Positions 1 through 6,090 are shown, counted from the first letter of the stretch. The stretch is 7,687 bases of DNA from Treponema sp. (GCA_031274565.1 JAISPY010000124.1:1-7687), one strand, 5' to 3'. Numbers and translations: made by a program. Notes: generated by a model not told the origin, from the sequence alone.

Positions 1-572
1 GCCATAACCGGGTCATGGTTATCGAGTTGATGGGTCATAAGGCGGGCTGGCTTGCCCTGTACGCAGGGCTTGCCGGCGGGGGGGATGTGATCCTCATCCC
101 AGAAATCCCCTACGATATCAAGGGTATTGGCCGGCATCTCATCAAACGGGCCAAAAGCGGCAAGGGCTTCTCCATTGTGGTGGTTGCTGAAGGGGCCTTG
201 TCCCGGGAGGAAGCGGAGATGGAGAAAAAAGACCGCAAGAAATACCGGGAAAAGACGGTGAAGACGGCCATTGGCTATCGGGTGGCCCAGGAAATTGAAG
301 CGGAGACCGGCATGGAAACCAGGGCTACGGTCTTAGGGTATGTACAGCGAGGAGGCATTCCCAGCGCTTCGGATCGGGTTTTAGCCACCAGTCTGGGCAC
401 TACGGCGGCGGAACTCCTGGCCCGGGGGGAATACGGCAAGATGGTGGCCCTGCGGGGTAACGAGATCTGCTCGGTGGATCTCAGCGTCCCCGCGGGAAAG
501 GTTAAGTCGGTCCCGCGGGATCATTATATGCTCGACAGTGCGGCGGCAGTGGGGACCTGCTTGGGAAGGTAA
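1..572 (+). CDS. pfkA: 6-phosphofructokinase, C-terminal part (5' end outside window)
   Basis: Phosphorylates fructose 6-phosphate to fructose 1,6-bisphosphate in cytoplasmic glycolysis. The frame is open from base 3 and gives 189 residues before TAA; the N-terminal half with the phosphoryl-donor site is missing. Visible family motifs, counted from the first codon: MGHKAGW (10-16, the MGRHAGW motif of substrate binding), PEIPYD (33-38), VVVAEGA (59-65), LGYVQRGG (111-118) and SDRVLAT (123-129). The layout resembles the bacterial PFK group that includes mixed ATP- and pyrophosphate-dependent enzymes. Which donor is used cannot be told, because the deciding glycine or aspartate lies upstream of the window. 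The E. coli fructose-6-phosphate-binding histidine of LGHIQRGG is tyrosine here (residue 113). The gene converges with the hydrogenase/chemotaxis gene, with 81 bp between the two stops. Family assignment is very secure; ATP versus PPi is open. Confidence 0.95.
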   Translation, partial: HNRVMVIELMGHKAGWLALYAGLAGGGDVILIPEIPYDIKGIGRHLIKRAKSGKGFSIVVVAEGALSREEAEMEKKDRKKYREKTVKTAIGYRVAQEIEAETGMETRATVLGYVQRGGIPSASDRVLATSLGTTAAELLARGEYGKMVALRGNEICSVDLSVPAGKVKSVPRDHYMLDSAAAVGTCLGR

Positions 573-588
573 GATCCACGAACAGCAC

Positions 589-614
589 GGAGGGGCTTGT
601 TGCTACGCCCCTCC
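589..614. terminator. GC-rich hairpin between convergent genes
   Basis: Perfect 8-bp inverted repeat GGAGGGGC / GCCCCTCC with a 10-nt loop, 16 bp after the phosphofructokinase stop. There is no T run on either side, so it is not a classic intrinsic terminator. Its place between convergent stops still suggests a transcription-end or mRNA-stabilising hairpin. Confidence 0.4.
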
Positions 615-642
615 CTATGCGTCTGCACTTAAGGGCGTCCCC

Positions 643-665
643 AAAAACGTTGGCTATACGTTTTT
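643..665 (-). terminator. A/T-flanked hairpin over the stop codon of the sensor gene
   Basis: Perfect 8-bp inverted repeat AAAAACGT / ACGTTTTT with a 7-nt loop holding the TAG stop (654-656) of the minus-strand gene. Read leftward, the 3' arm ends in five Ts, as in a symmetric A/U terminator. The stem has only two G-C pairs, so it would be weak alone; it may act with the hairpin at 589-614. Confidence 0.35.
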
Positions 666-2738
666 AAGGGAATTGATATTTTCAAGCACCATCTTGCCTG
701 ATTCCAAAAGCGCGGTGGACTCAGCTTTGATTTTTAATATCAATGTGTTCACCTCGCTTAATGCCTGCAGGATCTGCTGGCCGCCGTTATTCTGCGTTTC
801 AACGGCATTCTTTATACGCAGCTCTTCGTCTTTTACCGCACCGGCTAGGGATACGATACTATCAAACTGGGCTTGGGCGTGCCGGGAGGACTCGGTGGAA
901 CTATCGATCAGCCGTTTAATACTTTTGAGGCTTTTTTCTATTTCCCCGGCCTGATGCCCGGAATTGTCCGCGAGATGCCGGATCTCTCCGGCAACAACCG
1001 CAAACCCTTTGCCGATGGCTTCCCCGGCATGAGCCGCCTCAATGGCCGCGTTCATGCCTAGGATGCCCGTTTCCTCCGCAATGTCGCTGATTACCTTGCA
1101 GGCATGAATCAACACGTCTGACTGGGCGGAGACATCGGAGATCAATTCCCCTATTTCAGTGATACGGCTCTTTCCCTCCAAAGAGGAACCATTGAGTTCC
1201 AAGACATTCTTCGCGTTATGTTCCAAGGTTTTATGGATGGACCGGACATTCTCCACCATAGCTTCAACCACCGCGGAGGATTTAAGTACCGCAGCAGCGG
1301 TGTCATTGATAAGATTCGTCAAAGAACCAATGCCCTGGATACTCTTATTCATCTCCTCTAAGGTATGCCCATAGACCGTGTTGATGGTATGCTCAATTTC
1401 TGCTTTATGCTGCTCATTGATCATTCTTCTTTGCACTTCAATAAAATACCGGCAATTCTCCGGGCGGTTGAGGTTGTTCCCGATAGCGATTGCCATTTGT
1501 TCACAATTCTCATACCCACAGGCCCGGCAGTTGAGGATATCCCGTTCAGTTTCTTTATACATGGACACATGACAGGCCTTTATCTCCTTAGGGGAAAGCA
1601 CTTTAACGTTCCGCTTGAAGAGGTCGGACCGATTGATGTATGAACGATCATATAGCCCCTCTTGCCAGTAATCGTTGAGGAGTTTTTCGATTTTAAGCCT
1701 TGCTGAACGGGCATTGCGATGCTTCCGGTAGTGCGCCTGGGCCGCGGCATTCCGCTTTTCAATGTTCATTTCCACTTCATCAATTTGTTTGTTCCGGTTC
1801 GGCGTGGCAGGCCCGCCGTTACACCCCATTTTACAATTAAGGCAATCCACCAGGTTGTAGTAGGAGGTGATCTTGCGCTTGATGGCTTTGTCTAAATGAG
1901 CAAGGTACTGATAGACATCTGGGTTCCCCTCTATCTTTCTGGTATGGCTGGAAGCGGTACTGTCATACCGTTCAATGGTACGCATGAGTCCTCCGGGGGA
2001 GGAAAAAAGAACCGCCCGTTCTGCCGGCGGGGTATCATAGGGAACGGAGGGATAATTGGGGATCCGGTCCTTGGTGGTTTCAAGATGATCCAGAATAGCC
2101 TTAAAGGTTACATTGTAATCCCCAATACCCACTGCGTCGAATTCCCTTCGTTTGGCATAACAGGGAGAAATGGCCGCAATTTTATAGCCAGTATACTGGG
2201 GATAAAACCGTTTAATCATTTTCATGGTATGCACCATGGGACTATCCGCAGGCGCCAAGTAGGGAATGAGTTGAGGCCGGTATATTTCAATGTATGAAAC
2301 CAGGCAGGGACAGGGCTGGGCTATGATGATGGAAGGATTCTTCTTTTTCTGGTAGGCCAGATAGGACTTAACCGTGAGTTCCGCTCCAAAGCTGACGTCA
2401 AATACCGCCTTAATACCGATTTTTTTTAAGTAACCGTTAAATTTAAGGTATTCCCCGCCAAACATCGTGGCAATAGCGGGGGCCACAATTGCCACGATGT
2501 TTGTTCCCGCCTTAAGATCCTGCATAAACAGATCAAAATCATCAATGCCTATCCGTGCATGATGATCGCAGGCGTCAATACATTCACCGCAGCCGAGACA
2601 GAGATCGCTGTTAAATTCAACCGTAGATCCCGAGCCGTTATTGCACATTTTTACAGGACAAACCATAATACATTTATGGCAATTCACACAATTTTCTTTG
2701 ATCATCCGGATAACCGGTTTTAATGCCGTTTCACGCAC
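654..2738 (-). CDS. [FeFe]-hydrogenase-like / methyl-accepting chemotaxis fusion, putative H2 sensor
   Basis: A 694-residue soluble protein with no membrane segment. Domains from the GTG start: two [4Fe-4S] ferredoxin motifs (C17-C20-C23-C27 and C47-C50-C53-C57); an H-cluster domain at about 80-310 with the three family loops, L1 QPCPCLV (C143), L2 SPCYAKRRE (C193, K196, E199) and L3 NCKMGCNGG (C302, C306; extra C299); a charged linker; a further Fe-S domain (C389, C404, C407, C412, C429; CRACGYENC); and a chemotaxis signalling coiled coil at about 455-694 whose hairpin tip ILGMNAAIEAAHAGE lies near 559-573. This order matches the putatively chemotactic [FeFe] hydrogenases (group C type) described for anaerobes including termite treponemes. 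L1 lacks the proton-relay cysteine of catalytic enzymes (proline at 142), which fits a sensor with little turnover. Likely role: bind H2 or sense redox state and modulate CheA. GTG is preferred over the upstream TTG at 2771 because AGGAGG sits 6 nt before it. Ligand and output are inferred. Confidence 0.93.
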   Translation of the reverse strand: MRETALKPVIRMIKENCVNCHKCIMVCPVKMCNNGSGSTVEFNSDLCLGCGECIDACDHHARIGIDDFDLFMQDLKAGTNIVAIVAPAIATMFGGEYLKFNGYLKKIGIKAVFDVSFGAELTVKSYLAYQKKKNPSIIIAQPCPCLVSYIEIYRPQLIPYLAPADSPMVHTMKMIKRFYPQYTGYKIAAISPCYAKRREFDAVGIGDYNVTFKAILDHLETTKDRIPNYPSVPYDTPPAERAVLFSSPGGLMRTIERYDSTASSHTRKIEGNPDVYQYLAHLDKAIKRKITSYYNLVDCLNCKMGCNGGPATPNRNKQIDEVEMNIEKRNAAAQAHYRKHRNARSARLKIEKLLNDYWQEGLYDRSYINRSDLFKRNVKVLSPKEIKACHVSMYKETERDILNCRACGYENCEQMAIAIGNNLNRPENCRYFIEVQRRMINEQHKAEIEHTINTVYGHTLEEMNKSIQGIGSLTNLINDTAAAVLKSSAVVEAMVENVRSIHKTLEHNAKNVLELNGSSLEGKSRITEIGELISDVSAQSDVLIHACKVISDIAEETGILGMNAAIEAAHAGEAIGKGFAVVAGEIRHLADNSGHQAGEIEKSLKSIKRLIDSSTESSRHAQAQFDSIVSLAGAVKDEELRIKNAVETQNNGGQQILQALSEVNTLILKIKAESTALLESGKMVLENINSLKNV

Positions 2739-2744
2739 TCGTTT

Positions 2745-2750
2745 CCTCCT
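2745..2750 (-). promoter_or_regulatory. Ribosome binding site fixing the GTG start of the sensor gene
   Basis: AGGAGG on the minus strand, followed by AAACGA and then GTG at 2738. The longer frame starting with TTG at 2771 has no comparable site, and its 11 extra residues are encoded across this AGGAGG. Confidence 0.85.
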
Positions 2751-2823
2751 CACAAAACAGCAAACACCCAAACTACGGTCCTAATTTAGATATCGACTTG
2801 TACCCTACGTTTTATCCCTTAAT

Positions 2824-2853
2824 GTTTTTACAAAACTGCCATTTTGTAAAAAC
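2824..2853 (-). repeat. 12-bp perfect palindrome with TGGCAG loop in the sensor-gene leader
   Basis: Arms GTTTTTACAAAA and TTTTGTAAAAAC surround a 6-nt spacer that reads TGGCAG on the minus strand. The site lies 86-115 nt upstream of the GTG start and downstream of the predicted promoter, so it would be transcribed into the leader. No T run follows on the minus strand, which argues against a simple terminator. It could be an operator or an RNA hairpin. A related copy with the same spacer lies at 3103-3139 in the opposite orientation. Confidence 0.8.
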
Positions 2854-2858
2854 TTCTT

Positions 2859-2891
2859 TTAAATAAAAAGAAAAAAAGTAATATCCGCCAT
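2859..2891 (-). CDS. Possible 10-codon leader peptide upstream of the sensor gene
   Basis: ATG to TAA encodes MADITFFLFI, with GGGGAGG seven nucleotides before the ATG (2899-2905). It lies inside the predicted leader of the hydrogenase/chemotaxis gene, just before the palindrome at 2824-2853. The strong ribosome site and closeness to the hairpin suggest a translated upstream frame, but a 10-codon frame can arise by chance and no family is recognisable. Confidence 0.25.
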   Translation of the reverse strand: MADITFFLFI

Positions 2892-2982
2892 TACACCGCC
2901 TCCCCAAGAACCCAAGGTTCTACCGGAACCTATTGGCTTTTGTAAAGAAGCTCCCTCAACTATTTTTACCTCCGCTTCATAA

Positions 2983-3010
2983 ATAATACTATATTTTTTT
3001 TCGCTGTCAA
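2983..3010 (-). promoter_or_regulatory. Sigma-70-type promoter for the sensor gene
   Basis: On the minus strand TTGACA (3010-3005), a 16-nt A-rich spacer, then TATTAT (2988-2983). The -35 is a perfect consensus and the -10 matches five of six. It faces the hydrogenase/chemotaxis gene and would start transcription near 2976, giving a leader of about 240 nt. Confidence 0.65.
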
Positions 3011-3086
3011 GTATAGGATGAACCAGGGCAGGGCATCGGTATTTACCCGCTAAATCCTATTTTTTTACCTATAATAAGAGTAATTC

Positions 3087-3173
3087 ATGCAAAAGGAGCG
3101 TAGCGGTAGTTCAAAAATGGCAGATTTTGAAACTATTGCCTTGAATAATGGGGGGGGGGGGGGGGGGGAGTGA
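3087..3173 (+). CDS. Doubtful 28-codon open frame running through the poly-G tract
   Basis: ATG at 3087 opens a frame of 28 codons, MQKERSGSSKMADFETIALN, then Asn, six glycines from the G tract, Glu and TGA. A perfect TATAAT lies at 3070-3075, but no -35 hexamer is at proper spacing. The ribosome site is weak (AAGAG, 6 nt before ATG). The frame overlaps the palindrome at 3103-3139, so its sequence may be dictated by that repeat. The number of Gs decides where it ends: one more G would extend it to about 69 codons, stopping at the TGA near 3290. No protein family is recognised. Confidence 0.2.
   Translation: MQKERSGSSKMADFETIALNNGGGGGGE
3103..3139 (+). repeat. Second TGGCAG-loop inverted repeat
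   Basis: Arms around AGTTCAAAA and TTTTGAAACT pair with one bulged A; adding two G-T pairs and two G-C pairs lengthens the stem to about 14 bp. The loop contains TGGCAG (3118-3123), flanked by CAAAAA and ATTTTG. The site at 2824-2853 has the same core, CAAAA-TGGCAG-TTTTG, on the opposite strand. Two such sites 250 bp apart suggest a repeated operator or a dispersed hairpin family. Confidence 0.6.
3150..3168 (+). repeat. Homopolymer of 19 G
   Basis: An uninterrupted run of 19 Gs in a non-coding stretch, with ATG overlapping its first G. Tracts of this length slip during replication, and in treponemes they are known as phase-variation switches when placed in promoters or 5' ends of genes. No strong gene follows, so the target, if any, is unclear. 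Run length may also be a sequencing artefact. Confidence 0.95.
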
Positions 3174-3238
3174 AACGGACAGGAATGCCGAGAACAAGGG
3201 GGGACCCCTCTTCTCAAATGACCACTTTTTTCCTGCAT

Positions 3239-3280
3239 AGTAAATGCCGATGCCCAGGAACCAGGGCAACTGCATTTACT
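3239..3280 (+). other. 42-nt hairpin
   Basis: Outer 9-bp stem AGTAAATGC / GCATTTACT, a small 3x3 internal loop, then inner stem TGCCC / GGGCA around the loop AGGAACCA. TTTTCGG follows on the plus strand. It could be a weak terminator or part of a non-coding RNA. Its right arm overlaps the left 9-bp direct repeat of the element at 3277-3522. Confidence 0.6.
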
Positions 3281-3522
3281 TTTCGGAGGTGATCTACCAA
3301 GTATGATGGGTAACGCTTTATATTAGTATAGAATTATATGGTAGGTATCGTTATAACATGCATGCGGTCCGTTCCGGTTAATATTCCTAGTTCCTTATCG
3401 TATAAAGGAATAGGATTTCCTAATGCGCTTCTCAAAAAATCATGTTCTGGATGAATGAACGCTACGTCTCTCTATTATAAGGAAGTATTCATCATACTTT
3501 CTGGATCACCACCTACTTTTCG
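3277..3522. mobile_element. Candidate miniature inverted-repeat element with 9-bp direct repeats
   Basis: Direct repeats TACTTTTCG lie at 3277-3285 and 3514-3522. Just inside them are imperfect inverted repeats at 3288-3308 and 3490-3510 that match in 18 of 21 positions; both begin GGTGATC and end AAGTATGATG. The inner part (about 180 bp) is AT-rich and codes for nothing recognisable. This is the form of a non-autonomous transposable element: terminal inverted repeats plus a target-site duplication, here 9 bp. The element is about 228 bp without the duplications. No transposase is present, and I cannot name the IS family. A chance arrangement or a structured RNA remains possible. Confidence 0.4.
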
Positions 3523-3874
3523 AATAACACCAAGCGGAGGAAATCCGGGTTACGGCTTGCCCTAAGATCGCGCGAAGCCGGGAAAGGGCTCCTTTCCGCG
3601 GTATGTTCAGGTTCTTCGGGGACTTGTCCTTGCCTAGTGGCGGAATACAAAAAGCGGTATGGCACCTCTTATTATAAGGAACAGGGTTGTTATTTTATCC
3701 CTCCGGGAATGGGGATCATGCGCTAGTGCATAGTCGGATCATCTATACCCATTTTCCCGTCGATGGGGCGCTCCGTATCCGCCCTGGCGCCCCTGCAATC
3801 ATGCGGTAAGCCGGAATTATCCGGTCATAGATGAAACCGTACTGGATAAACCCGCTTCCCCGCGCGTGCCCTTG
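3523..3874. other. Non-coding stretch downstream of hisH with several hairpins
   Basis: No open frame here is convincing. Visible structures are a stem at 3578-3601 (CCG-GGAAAGG / CCTTTCC-CGG with one bulged G and loop GCT), a 7-bp stem GGGGCGC / GCGCCCC at 3765-3793 with a 15-nt loop, and CCGGA-ATTA-TCCGG at 3811-3824. The last two lie 50-110 bp after the hisH stop and could end that transcript, though neither is followed by a T run leftward. GCGGTATG occurs twice (3598-3605 and 3653-3660). Confidence 0.4.
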
Positions 3875-4531
3875 CTACCGGGTCCAATTCTCCAAGAGTT
3901 TGAGACCCAGGGCGCCGGATTTCTCCGGGTGAAACTGTACCGCCGCCAAAGCCCCCTGTTCCACCGCAGCGCAATACCGGACATAGTATTCTGCTTCCGC
4001 CGCGGTACATCCCGGATCCATCGGTTCCACATAATACGAATGAATATAGTAGAAAAAGGTATGTTCCGGCAGTCCCTGGAAGAGCCGTGAATCCTGCGGC
4101 TCCTTAGAAAAAGCGGCAAAATCCGTGCGGTTCCAGCCGATCTGGGGAACCTTCCGGCCAGGGAAACGCCGTACCCTGCCGGGGATCACCCTGAGGCCCG
4201 GCAGGGGCTTGCCTTCCTTCAGGGGGGCTTCCTCAGAGGAATCAAAGAGGACTTGCAAGCCGATACATATCCCCAGAAAAGGCCTATCCGCGGCGATCCA
4301 TTCCCGGAGGGCCTGGACATAACCGAATTTTTCCAGGGATTCCATCGTGGCGGCAAAATGACCATCTCCTGGAAAGATGATCTTCTCAAACGGGGAAGCG
4401 CCGGGAGCCACGGCAAGTTCTTCCGGCCCCGCGACCAAGCGTGTGCGCAATCCCAGTCGTCTCAGGGCATTCATCACCGAACCGAGGTTTCCCGCGCCGT
4501 AATCCACCACCCCGATCATGCCGTGGCTCAC
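3875..4531 (-). CDS. hisH: Imidazole glycerol phosphate synthase, glutaminase subunit
   Basis: Class I glutamine amidotransferase that releases ammonia from glutamine and channels it to HisF, which makes imidazole glycerol phosphate and AICAR. The product is 218 residues, close to the usual ~200. It shows the N-terminal VVDYGAGNLGSV (8-19), the nucleophile elbow LGICIGLQ (C89) and the HPEKS motif (H201, E203), which complete the Cys-His-Glu triad. The start is GTG, overlapping the hisB stop as GTGA, with AAAGGGG seven nucleotides upstream; ATG at 4519 is a weaker alternative. It is the last gene of the minus-strand hisG-hisB-hisH group. HisF, its obligate partner, is not adjacent: the downstream side is a non-coding stretch. 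Assignment is secure. Confidence 0.96.
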   Translation of the reverse strand: MSHGMIGVVDYGAGNLGSVMNALRRLGLRTRLVAGPEELAVAPGASPFEKIIFPGDGHFAATMESLEKFGYVQALREWIAADRPFLGICIGLQVLFDSSEEAPLKEGKPLPGLRVIPGRVRRFPGRKVPQIGWNRTDFAAFSKEPQDSRLFQGLPEHTFFYYIHSYYVEPMDPGCTAAEAEYYVRYCAAVEQGALAAVQFHPEKSGALGLKLLENWTR

Positions 4532-5133
4532 ACCAAGACCCCTTTGGTCGATGGAACCATATCCAGGGAACGAGGATCCCGGCTAACCGCTTCCTGGAGC
4601 GAGCGAGATGCAGCCTTGAACAGGGCTTCGATCTTGTGGTGATCACTCCGTCCCCGGAGTATGTCCAAGTGTACTGTAGCGGCTGCCCCCTGGGTGAAAC
4701 CCTGCCAGAAATCTTCGATGGTGTCGGTCTGGAACGAGTGCCCGCCAGAAACCAGGGGGATTCCTGCAAGATGGGCCTCAAACACCAGGAAGGGCCGGCC
4801 CGAGAGATCCACCGCTGCTCGGGCCAGGGTTTCATCCATAGGACAGAGACACGTCCCGATCCGGCGGATCCCCTGCTTCTCACCCAAGGCCCGGGTGAAA
4901 CAATGGCCCAGGACCATGCCCGTATCCTCCACCAGATGGTGCTGATCCACCGAAAGGTCTCCCGATGCCTGAACCTTCAGGTCAAAAAGCCCATGCCGGG
5001 CAAAGGTGGTAAGCATGTGTTCCATGAAACCAATGGGATAGTCCAGATGTATCTCTCCGGTCCCATCCAGATTGAGTTTGATGAAAATGTCCGTCTCTTT
5101 GGTGGTGCGCCGCATTTCAGCGATTCTATCCAT
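4528..5133 (-). CDS. hisB: Imidazoleglycerol-phosphate dehydratase
   Basis: Converts imidazole glycerol phosphate to imidazole acetol phosphate in histidine synthesis. This is the single-function form of 201 residues, without the N-terminal phosphatase of the E. coli bifunctional enzyme. Family features in order: RRTTKETDI near the N-terminus, LNLDGTG (20-26), FMEHML (37-42, usually FFDHML), the metal-binding HHLVED (65-70), PMDE (98-101), SGRP, the second metal-binding motif HHKIE (165-169) and a C-terminal STKGVL. The two HHxxE motifs bind the paired manganese ions. The ATG at 5133 is chosen because AAGGAG lies nine nucleotides upstream and the protein then begins as the family does. An in-frame ATG at 5196 would add 21 residues unlike the family. 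The stop overlaps the hisH start, so the two are probably translationally coupled. Confidence 0.96.
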   Translation of the reverse strand: MDRIAEMRRTTKETDIFIKLNLDGTGEIHLDYPIGFMEHMLTTFARHGLFDLKVQASGDLSVDQHHLVEDTGMVLGHCFTRALGEKQGIRRIGTCLCPMDETLARAAVDLSGRPFLVFEAHLAGIPLVSGGHSFQTDTIEDFWQGFTQGAAATVHLDILRGRSDHHKIEALFKAASRSLQEAVSRDPRSLDMVPSTKGVLV

Positions 5134-5214
5134 AAGGTATCTCTCCTTCAGTATGGAACGAATGGAGCGGCGGCTCTGCAGATTCCCCGCTTCCATCCCA
5201 TCCCTGCGCGGGTC

Positions 5215-6069
5215 CTAAGGTACCACTTTACGCAGATCGTATTCCACGATGTCCGTAGCGCCAAGCTGCTTCAAACGGGGAATCATCCCGGGAACCTCAC
5301 TCTTTTTGACCGCAATCTTTACCGCATAACCCGCGTCTCCATAGAGGGGGGCCACGGTAGGGCTCCGCATACTGGGCAGTCCCGTAACCAGCGCGGCAAA
5401 CTGGGATTTACTCACATTCATCTCCAGCATGACCCGCTCCCTGCCATCCAGGACCGCCTTAAACAGCATGGCCAGTTCCTCAATACGATTCCGTTTTGCC
5501 GTATCCTCCAGAACCGCAGGGGAAGCCACGAAGCGAGTCGAAGATTCCAGTATGGTCGCGATGATCCGCAGACCATTATCCTTGAGGGTTCGGCCTGAAG
5601 CGGTGTTATCAATGATCAGGTCCGCATCATCCGGGGGAAAGACCTCGGTGGCGCCGTAGGTACGGAGGATCCGGTACTGGAAACCCGCTGCGTTAAGCCA
5701 GGTCTCCGCAAGCCGCACATATTCAGTGGCCACGGTGAGCCGCTTGGATTTGAGTGCCACCTCGTCCAACCCTGCAGGAACCGCCGCCACAATACGGACC
5801 TGGTCAAAACACAGGTCCATGATTTCGTGTACCCCAGCCCCGCTTTCTCGGATCCAGTCAAGACCGGTGAATCCCACGTCATGGCTCCCCAATTCCAGGA
5901 GTTCCCCCACATTTTGGGGCTTCATAATCTTGCCGTCCAACCATTCCGCGGCAATCAGGGGCCGGTAGGTTCGGTCGCTCAGGCTTATGGGGAAGCCTGC
6001 CTCCGCGAAAAGCAGCGCTACCTCGTCAAAAATACGTCCTTTAGGTATCAAGATACGCAGTTTATCCAT
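5215..6069 (-). CDS. hisG: ATP phosphoribosyltransferase, long form
   Basis: First enzyme of histidine synthesis: joins ATP and PRPP to give phosphoribosyl-ATP. The product is 284 residues, the size of the long form that carries its own C-terminal regulatory domain (about 210-284) and needs no HisZ. Visible: LRILIPKGRIFDE at the N-terminus, SHDVGFTGLDW (62-72), and the PRPP-binding loop D-LIIDNTASGRTL (150-162) followed by DNGL. Long-form enzymes are feedback-inhibited by histidine. The ATG at 6069 is chosen because GGGGAG lies eight nucleotides upstream and the family N-terminus starts there. The frame stays open to 6264, but that part crosses the attenuator-like hairpin and resembles nothing. 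An 81-nt gap separates it from hisB, on the same transcript. Confidence 0.96.
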   Translation of the reverse strand: MDKLRILIPKGRIFDEVALLFAEAGFPISLSDRTYRPLIAAEWLDGKIMKPQNVGELLELGSHDVGFTGLDWIRESGAGVHEIMDLCFDQVRIVAAVPAGLDEVALKSKRLTVATEYVRLAETWLNAAGFQYRILRTYGATEVFPPDDADLIIDNTASGRTLKDNGLRIIATILESSTRFVASPAVLEDTAKRNRIEELAMLFKAVLDGRERVMLEMNVSKSQFAALVTGLPSMRSPTVAPLYGDAGYAVKIAVKKSEVPGMIPRLKQLGATDIVEYDLRKVVP

Positions 6070-6090
6070 ACATACAACTCCCCGCCCCTT

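Noticed and set aside
538..954. Plus-strand open frame across the end of the phosphofructokinase gene and the sensor gene
   Set aside because: It overlaps both real genes in other frames; no ribosome site or family resemblance.
2739..2771. Longer sensor-gene start at TTG 2771
   Set aside because: The perfect AGGAGG lies inside this extension and points to GTG at 2738.
3012..3066. Plus-strand terminator: ATAGGAT / ATCCTAT followed by seven Ts
   Set aside because: The loop is 35 nt, the stem is AT-rich, and no plus-strand gene upstream needs a terminator.
3284..3324. Very short frame MMGNALY after GGAGGTGAT
   Set aside because: Only seven codons with a 12-nt gap to the ribosome-like site, and that site is part of the inverted repeat of the candidate element.
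3377..3388. GGTTAATATTCC, a string also found in 23S rRNA
   Set aside because: The flanking sequence does not match the rRNA surroundings I know; a 12-mer alone is not evidence.
3536..3551. GGAGGAAATCCGGGTT, resembling the conserved GAGGAAAGTCCGGGC of RNase P RNA
   Set aside because: The other conserved RNase P RNA elements were not found nearby, and the match is imperfect.
5134..5196. N-terminal extension of hisB by 21 codons from ATG 5196
   Set aside because: The extra residues are unlike the family, and the ATG at 5133 has the better ribosome site.
4441..5598. Long open frame on the plus strand (385 codons) antisense to hisB and hisG
   Set aside because: It lies wholly opposite well-supported genes, has no ribosome site, and its product resembles nothing. 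Open antisense frames are common in such codon usage.
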